Assembly: GCF_032854445.1 (NCBI RefSeq)
Contig: NC_088300.1
Coordinates: forward strand, 27,387,608 to 27,451,607
Direction: 5' to 3'
DNA from: Liolophura sinensis
Taxonomy: Eukaryota > Mollusca > Polyplacophora > Chitonida > Chitonidae
DNA length: 64,000 nt
Shown here: in pieces, positions 47,731 to 61,199 of the stretch
Layout of the letters: each line of letters opens with the position of its first letter
How positions within the stretch are numbered: the stretch's first letter is position 1
The notes under the pieces: model-generated
Databases searched by the model: none
The model's input: only the letters and a program-made list of their open reading frames with translations
What the model was told of the DNA's origin: nothing
Program-made: the position numbers and the translations under genes

Positions 47731-50700
47731 TAATCCTGAGGACAATCCCATTTACTGTATTATATGCATGGGTCTTAATCAGTGAAATTAAATAGAACCT
47801 TGAGAACAAAATAGATGTCAAATAACTGAATAAAAAAAATTTCAAATATGATGTGAAAAATGGAGACATTTTCAATTTAGTTGAGTTGTTTATGCAGTAA
47901 CATTTATTGTTTCATTTTTATCTTTTTACACGTAAAAAGCAAATACATGTTTGAAATAAACAACCTTTTAAAAAATTATGTTGCACGATTGATGAGGAAA
48001 TTCCAGTCGTTATTTCGACGACAAGTTGGTGTGAGTTAATTAAAACAGTGGAACTAAAGATGAAACATCAGTGTTTCACATACCGGTACATAACTCAACC
48101 TTCTTTTTTGTTGGAACAGGTGCGTGTACACGTACGGTTGGATATTACACTGACAAGATTTTCAAATTCTATTTAAAAACTGAATTAAAATTGAAAGGGG
48201 TTTCATCTTATGTACTTAAACTGACCCAAAAACTATAGATACCTGTATTGCTAAATAAATGTATAGATGGTGATGATTGTGGGTGACGCTGAATGAGGTG
48301 ACATCATCATCTGATCACAAGGTTCTGTCCTCAGATATTGTTGTATATGCACTTGTTTGCATGGGTGTGGCACACAGTATATTGGCCAGATCTCAGATCT
48401 CGGCTCCAGATTGACAACATATCAACAACGAAGAATATTGACTCCCTCGTTTAAAGTCTTTCCATTTTGTAAAGTATTAGATGGAAATCAATCAAGCCAC
48501 CTTAGATATAAAAGAAACTTTCTTCATAAATAAATACAACCCATGTCTCAATGGTAGTCATCGGCCCCAATATCGTATCTCATAATATGATGATGTACCA
48601 CGTGCTTGTGTAATTTATGTTGATTAATTTTGTCAAACAAGTTCATTTTTATTACTCATTGTATACATTACTCATTGTATATGTACAAATATTATGTCAC
48701 AGATTATCCGCAGGGTCATCCGTTCGATGCTAATAAAGACGCATCGTGACTAGTCGCCCTGCGGAAAGACACTCTCAGGTATTGATTAATCTATTGTTCG
48801 CTACTTAACAGCTTTATACTTGTACGACCTTGTTCCAAGCAACAATTTATCCATGTATTATGCCTTGTAACTAAACCACTGCCTGTTTTGACATGTACGT
48901 AACATGTTCCTTAGTTACTGGTAACACATATCCTATATAAAGACCTCTGTGGATATTCATATTCCTTGAAAATAACACGAAGTTTTAAACTGCGGTTGGA
49001 ATATAACAGAATGTAGAAAGTTGAGAAGGCGTTTTATTATTTTTTCCCGTGCAAATTCTCCTCACTAGAGGATCTTTCTCTATCTCTTATATATATACAG
49101 AAACTGCTTGAAAATCGTTAGGGATGTATACCACCTTTTGATAGAATGTCGAACTTTCAACAATAGAGTACCATAAGTAGCACCTAGGTACGCAAATTCA
49201 GACCTTCAAATTAAAAAAAATGCTTTTATTTTAGCAGAGATGTGCATGCTGTTGTCATTATTATAGTGATGTATTTCTCGAATATATCATACCACAGCTA
49301 GCATACGTTAGTGGAATTAGTGCATGTTACAACCAGTGAACTTCCAATTCCAAAAACTGTCAAAGAATCGAAACATTCTGACGTGTAATTAATCATTAAT
49401 GTAATCATCATACACGAGTTACGTAATTTATTTACAGTAACGAGTTTTGCAGGGTTTTTTTTTTTTTTTTTTGCAAAAACACAGAACAGGAAAAACAATG
49501 TCTGCGAAATTTATCAAATTCGTGAGGAGTTTCCCGTGAAGCCGGTTTTCTTACTGAGCTGAGGGGAGGAATGCTTGTGAGTGATGTAGGTCTACTCACG
49601 TGATGACCCCCTACACCAATCCTCATTCTCATCTTTAGCAAGCAGACGATCGTTTGCAAGGACAAAAAGCTCATAGCAGTTTTAAAGAGTAATTGCTGAA
49701 TTTAATGCGAGTATATAGTTATTATGCTTGTCGATGCATCCAGCCATATGAAAGAGGGGGGCGAAGATTAGATTTCCTTCACTGCATGGCTTTTACACCT
49801 CCGTCGAAAATAACGGCCTGCGGCTGTATACCATAACTTCTAAACTTATCTGGCATTACCTCACTTATGCTAATGAGGTTACGATTTTAGAGGAGAGAAA
49901 AACAAGGGCCCGAAGAGCACACTTCATTTTCCTCGCATGAGAGAGCAGATAAATGTAATTTATGACGATTTGATAATGCATCTAGTTATTTTCTTGCAAC
50001 GGCTTTTCAGGATCAGGGTTTCAGGATCATTTATATAGCTTCTTTGTTCGTCTAAGTTGCAAGAATACAGAGAACAGATTGGAATATCATTTAGGTATGA
50101 AACTTGCATTTGTTGGCATAGGGCTTGCATATATATATATAATTTAATATACTATGTGTCAAGAACAAGGCATAATGTGACCTATAGGACAGACTTTCAC
50201 AAACTGAGAGTGTCCGTGGAGAATTATAAAGGGTATTTAAATGTAGATGTGTTTTCAGATGAACAAATAGGGTACTTTTTTGGCTCAAGCCGGAACGACC
50301 ATTGTTTTCTTCTATAAATACATGAATAGAATGTTACCAGTTTGCCCACAACTTGTTATTGTAACAGGATGCAGGAATTATCATTACAGGGTCGATATAG
50401 CTTTGGCCAGAATTATACTTAAGGTGGGAAAGGTTCTTTGTTCTGTATAACATTTACAAATTATATGTAGCTGGATATTTCCAGTATGCCTGAAAATTAT
50501 AGCGCCCATACTCAGTAACCTTAAGGCTTAGAAATGTGGTCTTTCAACTAAAACCTGTTTAAGGAGCCTTTGAACAGAAGATTCCAAGCTCTTGTTAATT
50601 TGATTATGTGGTCTTATATCACGGACCTCTTAGTTTAAAGAAACGCTGCGTGGCAGACATAGGGAATGATAATTAAGTAAAAATGGAAAGTCGAAAGTAA

Positions 50701-51201
50701 GTACCTCTTAAAATCACGATCTGCTCATATAGACGAGGTTCACATTTGCTGTTCCGTGATTCTAACTCATCAAACTGACATATTGTTTATCCGACGGTTG
50801 TAAAATGTTGCCAAAACCTGTTGGTTTGGTTTGGTCAAAGTCCCCAGCCCCCACCCCAGTCCCCTTTTCACTCTGTCTCGTAAGCTAACTATCCCGTTAT
50901 CCATAAAGCTGTGCTATCTAGTTTCTCTGTTAATGATGACAAAAATCTGAATTGGGATGACGCCAGTCATAGAAAATTTTCAGTTCAACTTCTTTTTCCT
51001 AAATTTACATTTCAAGTACTTTACCATCCATTTGACAATGCAGACGCTAAGGCTGCGGTAAGGAACTTTCCCATCACACAGTGTCAATGAACTGCATGCA
51101 CTGACTGTAATTTTTAGATATTCGTGTACATAAACATACACTTTTATGTTAAGTCTTTTCTCTTTATGGAGTGGCATGTTGGACAGCTTATTTCCCCAAA
51201 G

Positions 51202-51204
<3 letters not shown>
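47731..51204. other. Intergenic, nothing coding recognised
   Basis: Contains the nested hairpin at 48707-48765 and a T-run at 49456-49473. Open frames at 49298-49674 (minus) and 50057-50317 (plus) are short, and no family is recognised. Confidence 0.5.
48707..48765. other. Nested perfect-stem hairpin
   Basis: The outer arms TCCGCAGGG (48707-48715) and CCCTGCGGA (48757-48765) are perfectly complementary over 9 bases. The inner arms CGATGC (48725-48730) and GCATCG (48741-48746) pair over 6 bases around a 10-base loop. The spacers of 9 and 10 bases are nearly symmetric. It may be a structured RNA element or a transposon end; nothing around it decides. Confidence 0.7.
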
Positions 51205-51285
<81 letters not shown>

Positions 51286-51286
51286 A
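51205..51286. repeat. (AT)n microsatellite with (GT)n end
   Basis: A pure AT run of about 70 bases is followed by TGTGTGTGTG. Confidence 0.98.
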
Positions 51287-51353
51287 TATAATAAACGTTA
51301 GGTACGTGGGGATTTGAAAATGGAAAGTATGATCAGGTGTTCTAAATTTAAGC

Positions 51354-51537
51354 TTATTTATATATTTACTTGTTTCATTGGTGTTTTACGTTGTACTCAC
51401 GAATATTTTACTTATATGACGGCGGCCAACATTAAGGTGGGAGGAAACCGGACAGAGCCCGGGTGAAACTCTCGACCGTCCATAGGTTGCTGGAAGACCT
51501 TCCCACTTACGGCCAGAGAGGAAGCCAGCATGAGCTG
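51354..51537 (-). mobile_element. SINE, 5'-truncated copy
   Basis: Tail to body on the plus strand: TTCATTGGTGTTTTACGTTG, ATTTTACTTATATGACGGCG, GACAGAGCCCGGGTGAAACT, ending GGAAGCCAGCATGAGCTG. The tRNA head is missing. Moderately diverged. Confidence 0.9.
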
Positions 51538-53542
51538 TTTAAGCTAATTAATTTGATCTGTAACGAAATGGCATATATATACTAGAATTTTTCACCTATA
51601 TATGACAACGGTTAGGTTAATGGGAAGTATTTTAGAGTTAATGACCGTCCTTTGTCAGGTACTTCATAGACCTTAACCGACACCATCGCTAATTGTGATC
51701 ATTGCGTCTATGCCTTCCAGTAGGCCTACCAGTTTTTGTATTGGAAGTTATACTGGTGTTTTAGCTTTGAGCAATCCACCGCAAGAAAAAAAAAATGTAC
51801 AGCATCCACACATTTCTACATTTCGTTCACCCTTGTCGGAAATTCTTGATATTTGGGAGCAAGATGACCAGGTACAATGTTAAAGGGTTGCCGTCTCAAT
51901 TATGGAGGGCAGTATATATAGAGTCACACCCGTTGTTAACGAATATATTATTTTGAACCTGTAGTAAATATAGAATATGAACGACATACTTTCTCAGCCC
52001 ATTACTTATAGAACATCCCGTGTCGTCTACATGCTAACAGTAGTTTGAAAAAATTTTTGATTCCTGCTTACAAGTCATCTACACTATACAATATAGGTGT
52101 ATACATTTGCTAATTTTGAACATTAGGTATGTATACTACGGATGTACCAACCTCACCCTTCATTCATCTGGCACTAGTCTTACACACAACATTGTTCAAG
52201 GTATTTGATTGATTATGATTGATGTAATCTTGTTTAAACGCCAATGTACGACAAGCCTAGCGGCCATTTGTAGGCTACAAACTATAAGCGATCATACGTT
52301 CCTTACATAGCTTACTTGGTAGTTAATATATAGGCGTTATTATCCTTGACGGTTCTTCTTCCCGTATAACTTGACCTTCGTAATAGGATCTGTGTATATA
52401 AGTAAAATATTTATTTATTTAAATACACATTTTAATTTATTTATTCGGTATTTAACACCATATTCAAGCACTTTATTACTTATTCGAAAAAAATTACGGC
52501 GGTGTATATTGTGCAGACAGTGGTGAGCTGTGTTGTAGCCTCGGACATATAGGGGATTGGTCAAGGGGCGATCCAGTACGAGAGAAACTGACAAAGAAGG
52601 AGGAGCCAGGAAGAGCATGAGTATTACGTAACCATGGAAGTAAGTTTAAGTAATTCATCAGATAAATAAAACTGTATATAGGCCTAGCCTTGATGGCGAT
52701 TAAAGCGGTTTGCTATAGCCTACATACTATACACATGGCATCATAGAGCACCTAATGTGTGCGCGTGCTCCGCTATATATATATATATATTCGTGTATAC
52801 TCACTCTGAATGAAAACAACTCGGCCAAGCCACGTGTTTCTTTCTCTGTCTCAAGCGAACAGTTTACTTATTAACTTAGTCTAAGCCAATTAACCGTGAG
52901 GTAAAGCAGTACTAAAACTTAACCATTAGTGTATATAATCCGTATGACCACTTGTTTAGTGGACCAGCTACCTGTTGAGAAATGTCATTTTGTAGAGAAA
53001 ATGCCAAACTTTCCCACGTGTCTCGGCTAGTGTGTTTAGCGAGAAACGTCGATAATCCTGTTATAATTAATCCTTGCCCATAAGTCCGTACATTTTCACT
53101 GGAATAACAGAGTTTACTGTATTATTTCATGTTTTTAAGCGTAAGATAACGATACAAGTATACATACATTTTGCTTTATGCACGTGCTTCATGTTAAATG
53201 GGTTATAGTACATTGCATATGTATATATGAATATACATGCATACATAGGGCCTACATCCAGTTTATTGGCCAAGTAGATGAATGGATTCATGTAACCTTT
53301 ATCCAGCCATTTACACGGATCATCTGTATCAATGAATAGTGCTAAAAATGAGTGTACTATACTTTGTCCTCGAAAATGGGTTAATCTCATGCAATGGTGA
53401 TTGTTCGGTATAACAAATGAAGTTTAAACAAAGCTGATAAAATCATATAACAGAGTGTACGGCAAAATTGTTTCTCAGTACAGGTATACAAAATACTGAT
53501 AGTCCATTCTGTCACGAGACGTTATTGTAGCAAAATGTATCA

Positions 53543-53546
<4 letters not shown>
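51538..53546. other. Intergenic with a diverged SINE-like sequence
   Basis: At about 52430-52570 TTTATTTATTCGGTATTTAA, CACCATATTCAAGCACTTTA and TTACGGCGGTGTATATTGTG resemble the tail side of a related repeat (compare GGTGTTTTACGCCGTACTCAAG), so this is probably an older or different SINE family on the minus strand. No coding sequence is recognised. Confidence 0.45.
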
Positions 53547-53641
<95 letters not shown>

Positions 53642-53653
53642 GTGTGTGTGTGC
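53547..53653. repeat. (AT)n-(GT)n microsatellite
   Basis: An AT run of about 55 bases passes into a GT run of about 50 bases with one GC interruption (GTGCGTG). Confidence 0.98.
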
Positions 53654-53796
53654 GGCAAAGCAAGTCATACCAACTCCATGAAGGTTTACTTGCACCTAAG
53701 GCATGTAGCATATAAAAAATACATGATACTGCAACTCATAATATTAACAGCTCTGAATGAAAATATATGACCAAAAAAAATACTTCAATCAGTGTT

Positions 53797-53870
53797 TATT
53801 TATTTATTTATTTGACTGATTGGTGTTTTACGCTGTACATTCAAGAATATTTCACGACCATCCACAGGTT
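53797..53870 (-). mobile_element. SINE remnant with internal deletion
   Basis: The tail (TTTATTTATTTATTTGACTG), ATTGGTGTTTTACGCTGTAC and AAGAATATTTCA are joined directly to CGACCATCCACAGGTTA. The roughly 70 bases that separate these blocks in other copies are missing. Confidence 0.85.
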
Positions 53871-54973
53871 AGCATAATATTTTTAAGGAAAACAGTATAA
53901 AATCAAGTGTTGCCTACAGCGAAGATTTTTATCTGATACGAAAGTCTCAGATCCCACATATCTCAATTCAGAATATATTAGTGTTATGGTGTTTTAAGAT
54001 GACTCGTAAGATTCCCTAAGTACTTTTTGAAATAGTTTTTGAGAAATTTGAGTGCTGACAATATACATCAAAATGATGGATATAGATATACATTACTGGT
54101 ATAGTGACTAAATACTAGTCATTTGTAACCATTATAAGACAACAAAGACAAACAGAAGTTTAAAGTACATGTAAATGTATATACAACAACAAAGATCCAT
54201 TGTTAGAAATTAAATCAGTTGAGGATGACCACATCATGTATCCTGGTATTTATCATGGAATGTATGAACATGATACGTGAAAAAACAGACGTTCCACAGA
54301 TCAATTATCTTGGTTAGCGGGAACTGATCATAAATGTTCCTATAACTGCCACTGTTCATCTGTCCATCAAAGTATTTCCATGATTGGTCTGGACGCCCCG
54401 CCTTGGTCATCAGAGACCCGAATGAATATATTCATCATGAATATATTAAATACACGCATTTATGAACAGTTCGTCTTGGTTTTTTTTTTACCTTGAGGAT
54501 CTACTGATAAGTGATGCTAATGTCTATTGAGACCTGTACATGAAGAGCTATCCGGAGCGTAAACAATTTATGACCTATACCTTTGATATCTTACTCTGAG
54601 CAAAAAAAAACCCCCAAAAAACAAAAGAAAAATAAAGAGAAAGAGAAAAAAAATTATGTGTGCTTATTTTAGGTCGTGGTCATATCTCGGCCAAATCGCC
54701 GCCCTATAAACATGAAGGCGAATGACCACATATACAGTAAACACACAATCCAGTGTTTTCTCCTTGCAGTTTATGTAGGACAGGCGAGTCGATGTCATAT
54801 AGGTATAATCTCTTCATCACGTATAAGCCCCCAAAGCGACTTTATCGCTGTCAACATATATTGATTTATTTATTTGATTGGTGTTTTATGCCGTACTCTG
54901 CAAGATATTGCTGTCATGTGTTTGACGATAATCGGGTTCCAGAGCCTGGGAAATGCGACATTCAAGAGTTTTT
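53871..54973. other. Intergenic, short SINE tail only
   Basis: The minus-strand SINE tail fragment at 54861-54910 (TTTATTTGATTGGTGTTTTA then TGCCGTACTC) is the only recognised item. The A-rich tract at 54600-54650 is simple sequence. Confidence 0.5.

Positions 54974-55055
<82 letters not shown>
54974..55055. repeat. (AC)(AT)n microsatellite
   Basis: A short CA run is followed by about 75 bases of AT. It ends directly at a mariner-like terminal motif. Confidence 0.98.
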
Positions 55056-55056
<1 letters not shown>

Positions 55057-55330
55057 GAGGGCGGTCAAAATTCTGCATTGAAGTGTAGGAAGCCGAAGCC
55101 ATCGACCTTTGCCAGCTTACACGTGAGACATGGAAATATGCGCACCATACACCATATCGGTGGTCGAGTGGTCTTCAGTGAACTTAAGAGGCCCCCACGA
55201 ACCTAGAGAGCGTTGACAGTTATGTGCGGTCCTTCTTCAAGGCCGGGATTGAACCCGCACCTGAAGGACGTATAGTCTTCAGGAACAACTCATTAAATGA
55301 TTTGATCATGCAGTGAGGACCCTGCTGCGC
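55056..55330. mobile_element. Possible mariner-type terminal sequence and tRNA-like B-box
   Basis: CGAGGGCGGTCAAAATTCTG at 55056-55075 follows a TA and resembles Tc1/mariner-type inverted-repeat ends. No matching right end is seen, so this could be a fragment. On the minus strand at 55241-55260 GCGGGTTCAATCCCGGCC is a strong tRNA B-box. Next to it is a perfect 7-base stem (CCTGAAG at 55260-55266, CTTCAGG at 55277-55283) with a 10-base loop. No transposase is encoded. Confidence 0.35.
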
Positions 55331-55733
55331 TTTACATGACATACTACCATGATGTGCTCTGACATGGTTGTAGTACAAATCTAAACACCAAAAGTTCGTT
55401 TTTGTCAACATATAAGGTCTCATATACATATATGTATATATATAAAGACCTAAAAGAGGAGGCATGATAGGTATATAGCGTTCATTCTAGAAAATAAACC
55501 TTCCTTATTAACAGAAAAAAGGTTGTTTCTTTTATTAAAAGATGCAACACTTCAAAGGAACGGAGGCAAATTTTCGTTGGTAAAATCAAAAATACACTTT
55601 CGGAATCTTTTAGCATATATCATCATACAGTTCTCTAAAACTCCTTGAGGAGCATAAACATGCAAAAGAATATATAATATTCAAATCAGGGGTGACAAAG
55701 TATAGTGTAATACACGATATGAAGTCAGTATAG
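55331..55733. other. Intergenic, nothing recognised
   Basis: AT-rich sequence without an open frame of note or a recognised repeat. Confidence 0.5.
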
Positions 55734-55995
55734 ATTTATTTATTTATTTATTTCATTGGTGTTTTACGCCGTACTCAAAAATATTTCACTTATACGACGG
55801 CAGCCAGCATTGTGGTGGGTGGAAACCAGGCAGAGCCAACGGGAAACCCACGACCATCTGCAGGTTGCTGATGACCTACCCACGGACGGCCGGAGAGGAA
55901 GCCAGCATGAGCTCACAGCGACCGCAGTGGTGAGAGACTCCTGAGTCATTACGCTGGGCTAGCGCGCTAACCAACTGAGCCAGGGAGGCCCCTCT
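55734..55995 (-). mobile_element. SINE, full-length copy
   Basis: The most complete copy in the window. On the plus strand it reads (TTTA)n tail, TTCATTGGTGTTTTACGCCG, ATTTCACTTATACGACGGCA, CGACCATCTGCAGGTTGCTG, GGAAGCCAGCATGAGCTCAC, AGCGACCGCAGTGGTGAGAG, and the head GCTAGCGCGCTAACCAACTG, AGCCAGGGAGGCCCCTC. On the minus strand the head GGGGCCTCCCTGGCTCAGTT followed by GGTTAGCGCGC is a tRNA-like A-box region, which marks the element as a polymerase III SINE. Confidence 0.95.
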
Positions 55996-58900
55996 CCGCA
56001 GAATAGAGAATATACATTTAACACAATATGAGGTTAATTACAACATGTTTCACTTATGGGAAATTTTGACAGGCTACAAAAAAGAAGTCCACATCACACT
56101 AAACACGTCGCTTTTCTGCACTGCTTTTGTGCGGTACTTCAGTGGTTTGTGAACCGTAAAGCAAGTAGAGTTACAGAATGACTTTCAACCGCTTTGTAGA
56201 ATGTGGGAAGCAGCTTTATGAGACCCGCATTATAGCTTTTTTCCTGAGACCTATTAAAACTTAATGATATGCCCCCAAACACTCTATATATTGAAACTGG
56301 AAATCAAATATATTTCACTTACTATAGTATTTTTGCACAGCACATGCATGTGGGGATAACTAGGTAGACGTAGTGCGTAGTAAATTCCCAGCATCACTTC
56401 TTGTTCCGCTTATTTAAAGGTAAGTCAATAGATTCCTACATGAACTGGTACGCGGAAAAGGAAACAAGTCAGTTATAATCGCATTTTAAATCGTCTACAC
56501 ATATACACACCCTGTGAGAAGTACATGGATACCCTGTAACAACAAATTACGTAGTTTTACGTGGTTACAATATTCCGGTGCATCTGATGCAAAATTTACC
56601 GTACGTAAAATGTTGTGGTCAGTGGTAAGAAATTAGTGCATGACAGCCTAAGCCTAATTAAGAGTATGGGAGCATGGATATAAGAAGTTTAACCACGAAC
56701 TCCCTTTACTTTACGCGCGCGTCACCACAGAAATTGTGTGGTCAGGTGTCGGCCTAGTACATAAAAAAAGTCACGCCTTTATACTTGTATATCTACATAG
56801 TTTATCGTGCAGTATACAACCTTTTGAAGGACTAACTCACCTCAACTTCCGTGAGGTATACAAAATATTGTGGCACGAGTTAATTGCATTCGGCTGATAT
56901 CAGGTGCACTTTATATGGAAAGAAGTACAACAATACTGTAAAATTAACATGTATAGATGGAATTCCTGTAAGAAAAGCCTGATTTGAATATCTAATCTAT
57001 TAATTCCCGATCCATTTCAGGTTGACTTTATATTATCATTCCTACTGACTTTTTGTCTAAGCGGACAGTCTTTTTTCTCATGCCTTATCTGATACAGCAG
57101 ATGTTTTTTTTTTTAATTGGTCATTGTGAATTACAAGCTTAAGGGTCACTTATCATGCATCTTCACATAAGCTATCCAGGACAGCCTTTTCACAGGCACC
57201 ACCACTATATAGTCTTAATGGCATCTGTAAGACACATACTAATACATCTGTATTATTGCGTATTTTATTCACTATAGTAATGAACCAGGAAAAGACATTT
57301 ACATTTACCCCCGCCCGAAAAACCCACCCCATTAATCCTTCGCAAGATTATATCCTCATATGACTGGACTGGCAAATAAAATACACGTTTTCAAATGAAC
57401 TCATTTTATGTAGAGTCTATGTTCGTCGTGAGGGTAAGCTTTAGGGCACTGATATGGTCATATAACTTCCTTTGCCAGCATATGTATTTCTGAATCATGA
57501 GACGCATTTCTCAACCTGTGATGTAATAACCAATAACCATTATTATATAAAACCAGATGTAATTACACACTGCGTATTAAAAGGAGTTAGTGGTGGTAGA
57601 GAAGTTAATGTGATTGCCTTTCAGTCGCGAGGACCTACACGATGGGAGATCAAGTTTGTAGATCTCCTCGCTGTTTGGGTTCATATCTCGTGCGGAATAA
57701 TATGGACTACAATTTAAATACTAGTCTTTTGGTCAAATGAACACCATTACGTATTAAAAGGAAACTTCTGTACGTTTACTGCATTTATATAGCAGTGCAC
57801 ACAGTAATTATGGATTTTGTGTTTATCCTGTAGAGCAAAAACAGACATACAATATAAATATAATTATATAGACGCACAGCATAGACAGTGAAACCAGAGC
57901 AGCGACCTCAGTGTGATGGCAACAGTGTTAACAAACAGACACACGTAACCGATGAAGTTTTACTCTAACTGTTCATGTATAAATACTAAATTATTAGCAA
58001 ATTACACGCCCCCTATTACCATGGATTAAGCGGAACTAGGTTAAAATATAAATACACGGATATTGATTACAATTTATAAGTCATCACATTTAACAATTTA
58101 ATATTAAGTTATTTATACAATAACATTAAATGACCCTTTGTATGACCCCATGTTGTCAACAGGAATTCTGATCGCTGTTATATAAGCTTAGAATATGCAC
58201 CTCACCATGAGGCTACAAGAAACACCTCGATTTCTGTTGGTAAACATTGCTCTGTTTATTTGAGTGGTGCACAAGCCGTGTGTGAGTGTGATTCCTTCCC
58301 ATGAATCTCTGTTGATGTTGTCTGCAACGTGCATGGTTTAGATCAAAATATCACACTGTGTATGTGGTACTATATTGCATATCACACGATGAGAGATACG
58401 GTTTTTTGTTTTTTGTCAGCAATCCTCTGTGGGTCATGGCATTTATGAGATGATATACAACGTTTCAAACGAGCAAGACCGACACATAGGCCTATATCTG
58501 TTTCTCTATCAGCATTACGTATATGGCTTACATTAAATTGCGCTTTTACATAATTATTTCTTAATTACTTCAGCCCTAAAAAGAAAAAATGACGTGGGCC
58601 CTAATGAGGTGGATTCACTTTATTTTATTTTTTATTTGATTGGTATTATAATGTCGTGACTCCAAAATGTTTTTTATTTACCACGACAGCTTCGTGAATG
58701 GAGGAAATCAAAGTACCCAGATTAAATAACACATCTTCTCCAGGTACTTGATAAACCTCCTGATTTAAAGCCGCAGATAACCTCTTGGATTCGGGCACAT
58801 TACCTCATTGATCAAGGGCCCAATTGTCACAGCTATACAACAATCAAACCATCAAACGAGGCTCCAAGCGCAATTCAGGGTATGCACAATGTATGCATGG

Positions 58901-61150
58901 AACTGTATTCATACTTAGGGCACAAGTGAAACTGAGATTCTTAGATGATTAAAGATATTTATGCAAAACACGTCTACAGGATCACCGAGACGATTGAAGA
59001 TATGTCTGGAAAACACGTCTATAGTATCACAGAGTGGATTGAATCAGGGAAGCGTCTACATCGTGATATTTGATGTTGGTTATATTCTTACTTTAAACAG
59101 AGTATCTCTATGATTTAATTATATATTTGTTCTTTAGGCCTAATGCCACAGGCCTACTTAAGAATTTTTCATATATACCAAGGTACTCAGAAGGCCATTT
59201 TATGCAGACACTCAGCTCGTGCATCACTGAAACCGACAGGGATAGAGATCGAAATATTTCTCAACACCATTGAGAGTTTGTATATTGTGGGCACGAAACA
59301 TTTATACTTTCGTGGGCGACAAGTGGTGTCCAATGAACTCTAAACAATCTAACCGGCCAACTAGACCCCTTATTGTCACCAAGGCCTTGCAAGCTACAAA
59401 TTCCTTTCACAACACCAGATTTCCTCACATCGTGTGTTCCAGCGATTGAAAGAGAACCCACTAAACAGACCGCTCTCTCAAGGTGTAAATGACCGATCGA
59501 CCTTCGGAAAATTAGACCAACTTTTCTATCTGTTGCGTACAAAGATGCACACAATATTGATGGAAGACAAATGGCCTCCAAAAAGCGATATACTGCACAA
59601 ACGAGCACATTGCTGACATCAATGCCCAACGAAAACTCTCAGCGGGTGAATCTACATTTTCCTTACCAAATTCAGTGTTAAATCTGCTCCTCTTGTAGCT
59701 TATCTCTGTGAATCTTGTCAAATCATACAACCCAACTGCCGACTTAAGTGAAATGTTTTTAGTGTACCTGGATCCCCGATCGACGTCTGGTACACGAAGA
59801 CATTGTTCATTGATTTGTGTTGTAAATAATAAGCACATCGATTCTGGGTGAACTTATTATGTCGTGTGTTCAGTGGATGTCGTCTGCTCTCACGCCTTGA
59901 CGGTTTTTACCTCCGACGCAGGTGAACTCTGACTGCAGATGACAACCTATGAAATATGCAAGCTCCTCTCATTAACAAGTCATGGCCCCGGTAAATATGC
60001 ATGCGGTGACCATGCTAGTAATTTTCATAAGTTATGCGAGAAAGAGGCTTCGGGGTATCACGTAAATCGGATTAGTTCGTGTTTATCTTTAGAACAAATT
60101 ACATGTTACAACCTAATGGTTGCTCAACCTCGACTAAGTAATTTAAATCCCATGGTTTAGTAGTTCCGCAATATACATGTGTGATGGTGTGTAAAAGTGT
60201 TATGTGTGTGAGGAGATCTTATGGTGTGGGGAGATCTAATGGTGTAACTCATGTGATGTGACTATAGTGTCATCAAAATTCTGATTTAGATTGTGTCAAT
60301 TAATGAGTCAACTCAACTGAAGCAAATTGAAAGTGACACATAATCTAAATTTTGCAGCAAACATCTAAAATATCTCAAGGCTGTATTCGATAGGCTAATT
60401 CCTTCAACAATAGTTGATAAAGAATGCCCTTAAAGTTATTGTTCTTGCTGTTTGAATATTAAGCGACCTCTGTGAATACCCTTTCCCAGACCGATGGGTT
60501 GGATAAGTTTGGATGTTTTCACAGCCGGCTTTGATCGGATTGATAGCTCACCTCTACCACTCTGTAGAATTTTTACATCGTAATCCCGAATAGTTATCTG
60601 AAACCTTCTTTTTCTGTGTTCTGCAAAAGTTTTGTACAGCTGAATTTTGAAGAGATAATGGCGATCTCGCATGTTTTTTTTATTGCACGCACACAATACC
60701 ACTAACCGCAAATACGAGAAATGAACAAATGCATTTATATCAGTCACTGCCATACCCAAAAGTAATCAGGGAGATATGCATTTAACTTGCCCATTTGTAT
60801 GTGGAAACCCTCCGGTAATTTAAAAATAGCTGTTTAAAAATAACACGTAAACTAAGTTTATAATGCAATGTTGAAATCTGTCAAAGTTGGATGGAAGTTG
60901 TTGGAAGAGACCTCTGAAATCAACTGTCACTCATTCATCTCCGAGAGCCCGTGCTTTTGTTTTACGTGAGACACGATTTAAATGCGCAGTCATGTGGAAC
61001 TAGACATCTTTCCTGGGCATGAAGCCTTCAGGCCTAGCCCACTGATAGGTTCATCTAGCCTATCTACCACCACTCCTAATCACACTCAGTCACAAGTCAC
61101 AAGAAGAAGCTAAGCAGCTTGAGCTAGACCCGAGTCGTGCTCACTTACAG
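55996..61150. other. Intergenic, no supported gene
   Basis: At about 57587-57690 a tRNA-like stretch (GTGGTGGTAGAGAAGTTAAT, GTGATTGCCTTTCAGTCGCG) suggests a decayed tRNA-derived element. At 58620-58690 there is a very diverged SINE tail. Open frames at 59261-59629 (minus, 122 codons), 59434-59616 (plus) and 60436-60759 (minus, 107 codons) are unrecognised. The last is rich in basic residues and could be a gene fragment. Confidence 0.4.
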
Positions 61151-61151
61151 T

Positions 61152-61159
61152 TATAAAAG
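61152..61159 (+). promoter_or_regulatory. TATA box of the chitin deacetylase-like gene
   Basis: TATAAAAG lies 98 bases upstream of the start codon. An initiator-like TTCAGTT is at about 61189-61195. The spacing of about 40 bases is a little long, so the true start may lie nearer 61183. The sequence around it is richer in GC than the neighbouring intergenic DNA. Confidence 0.6.
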
Positions 61160-61199
61160 GGACTGGACTCCCTATGCTACTCTTAATGTTCAGTTGAAG

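Noticed and set aside
51205-55055. The three AT-rich arrays as an origin or centromere-like region
   Set aside because: They are short ordinary dinucleotide microsatellites, without other supporting structure.
54753-55206. Plus-strand frames of about 110 codons with (YI)n
   Set aside because: The open length comes from the (AT)n microsatellite, which lacks stops in these frames.
59261-59629. 122-codon minus-strand frame and overlapping plus-strand frame
   Set aside because: Both strands are open over the same interval, no family is recognised and no convincing splice sites frame either. Left as unsupported.
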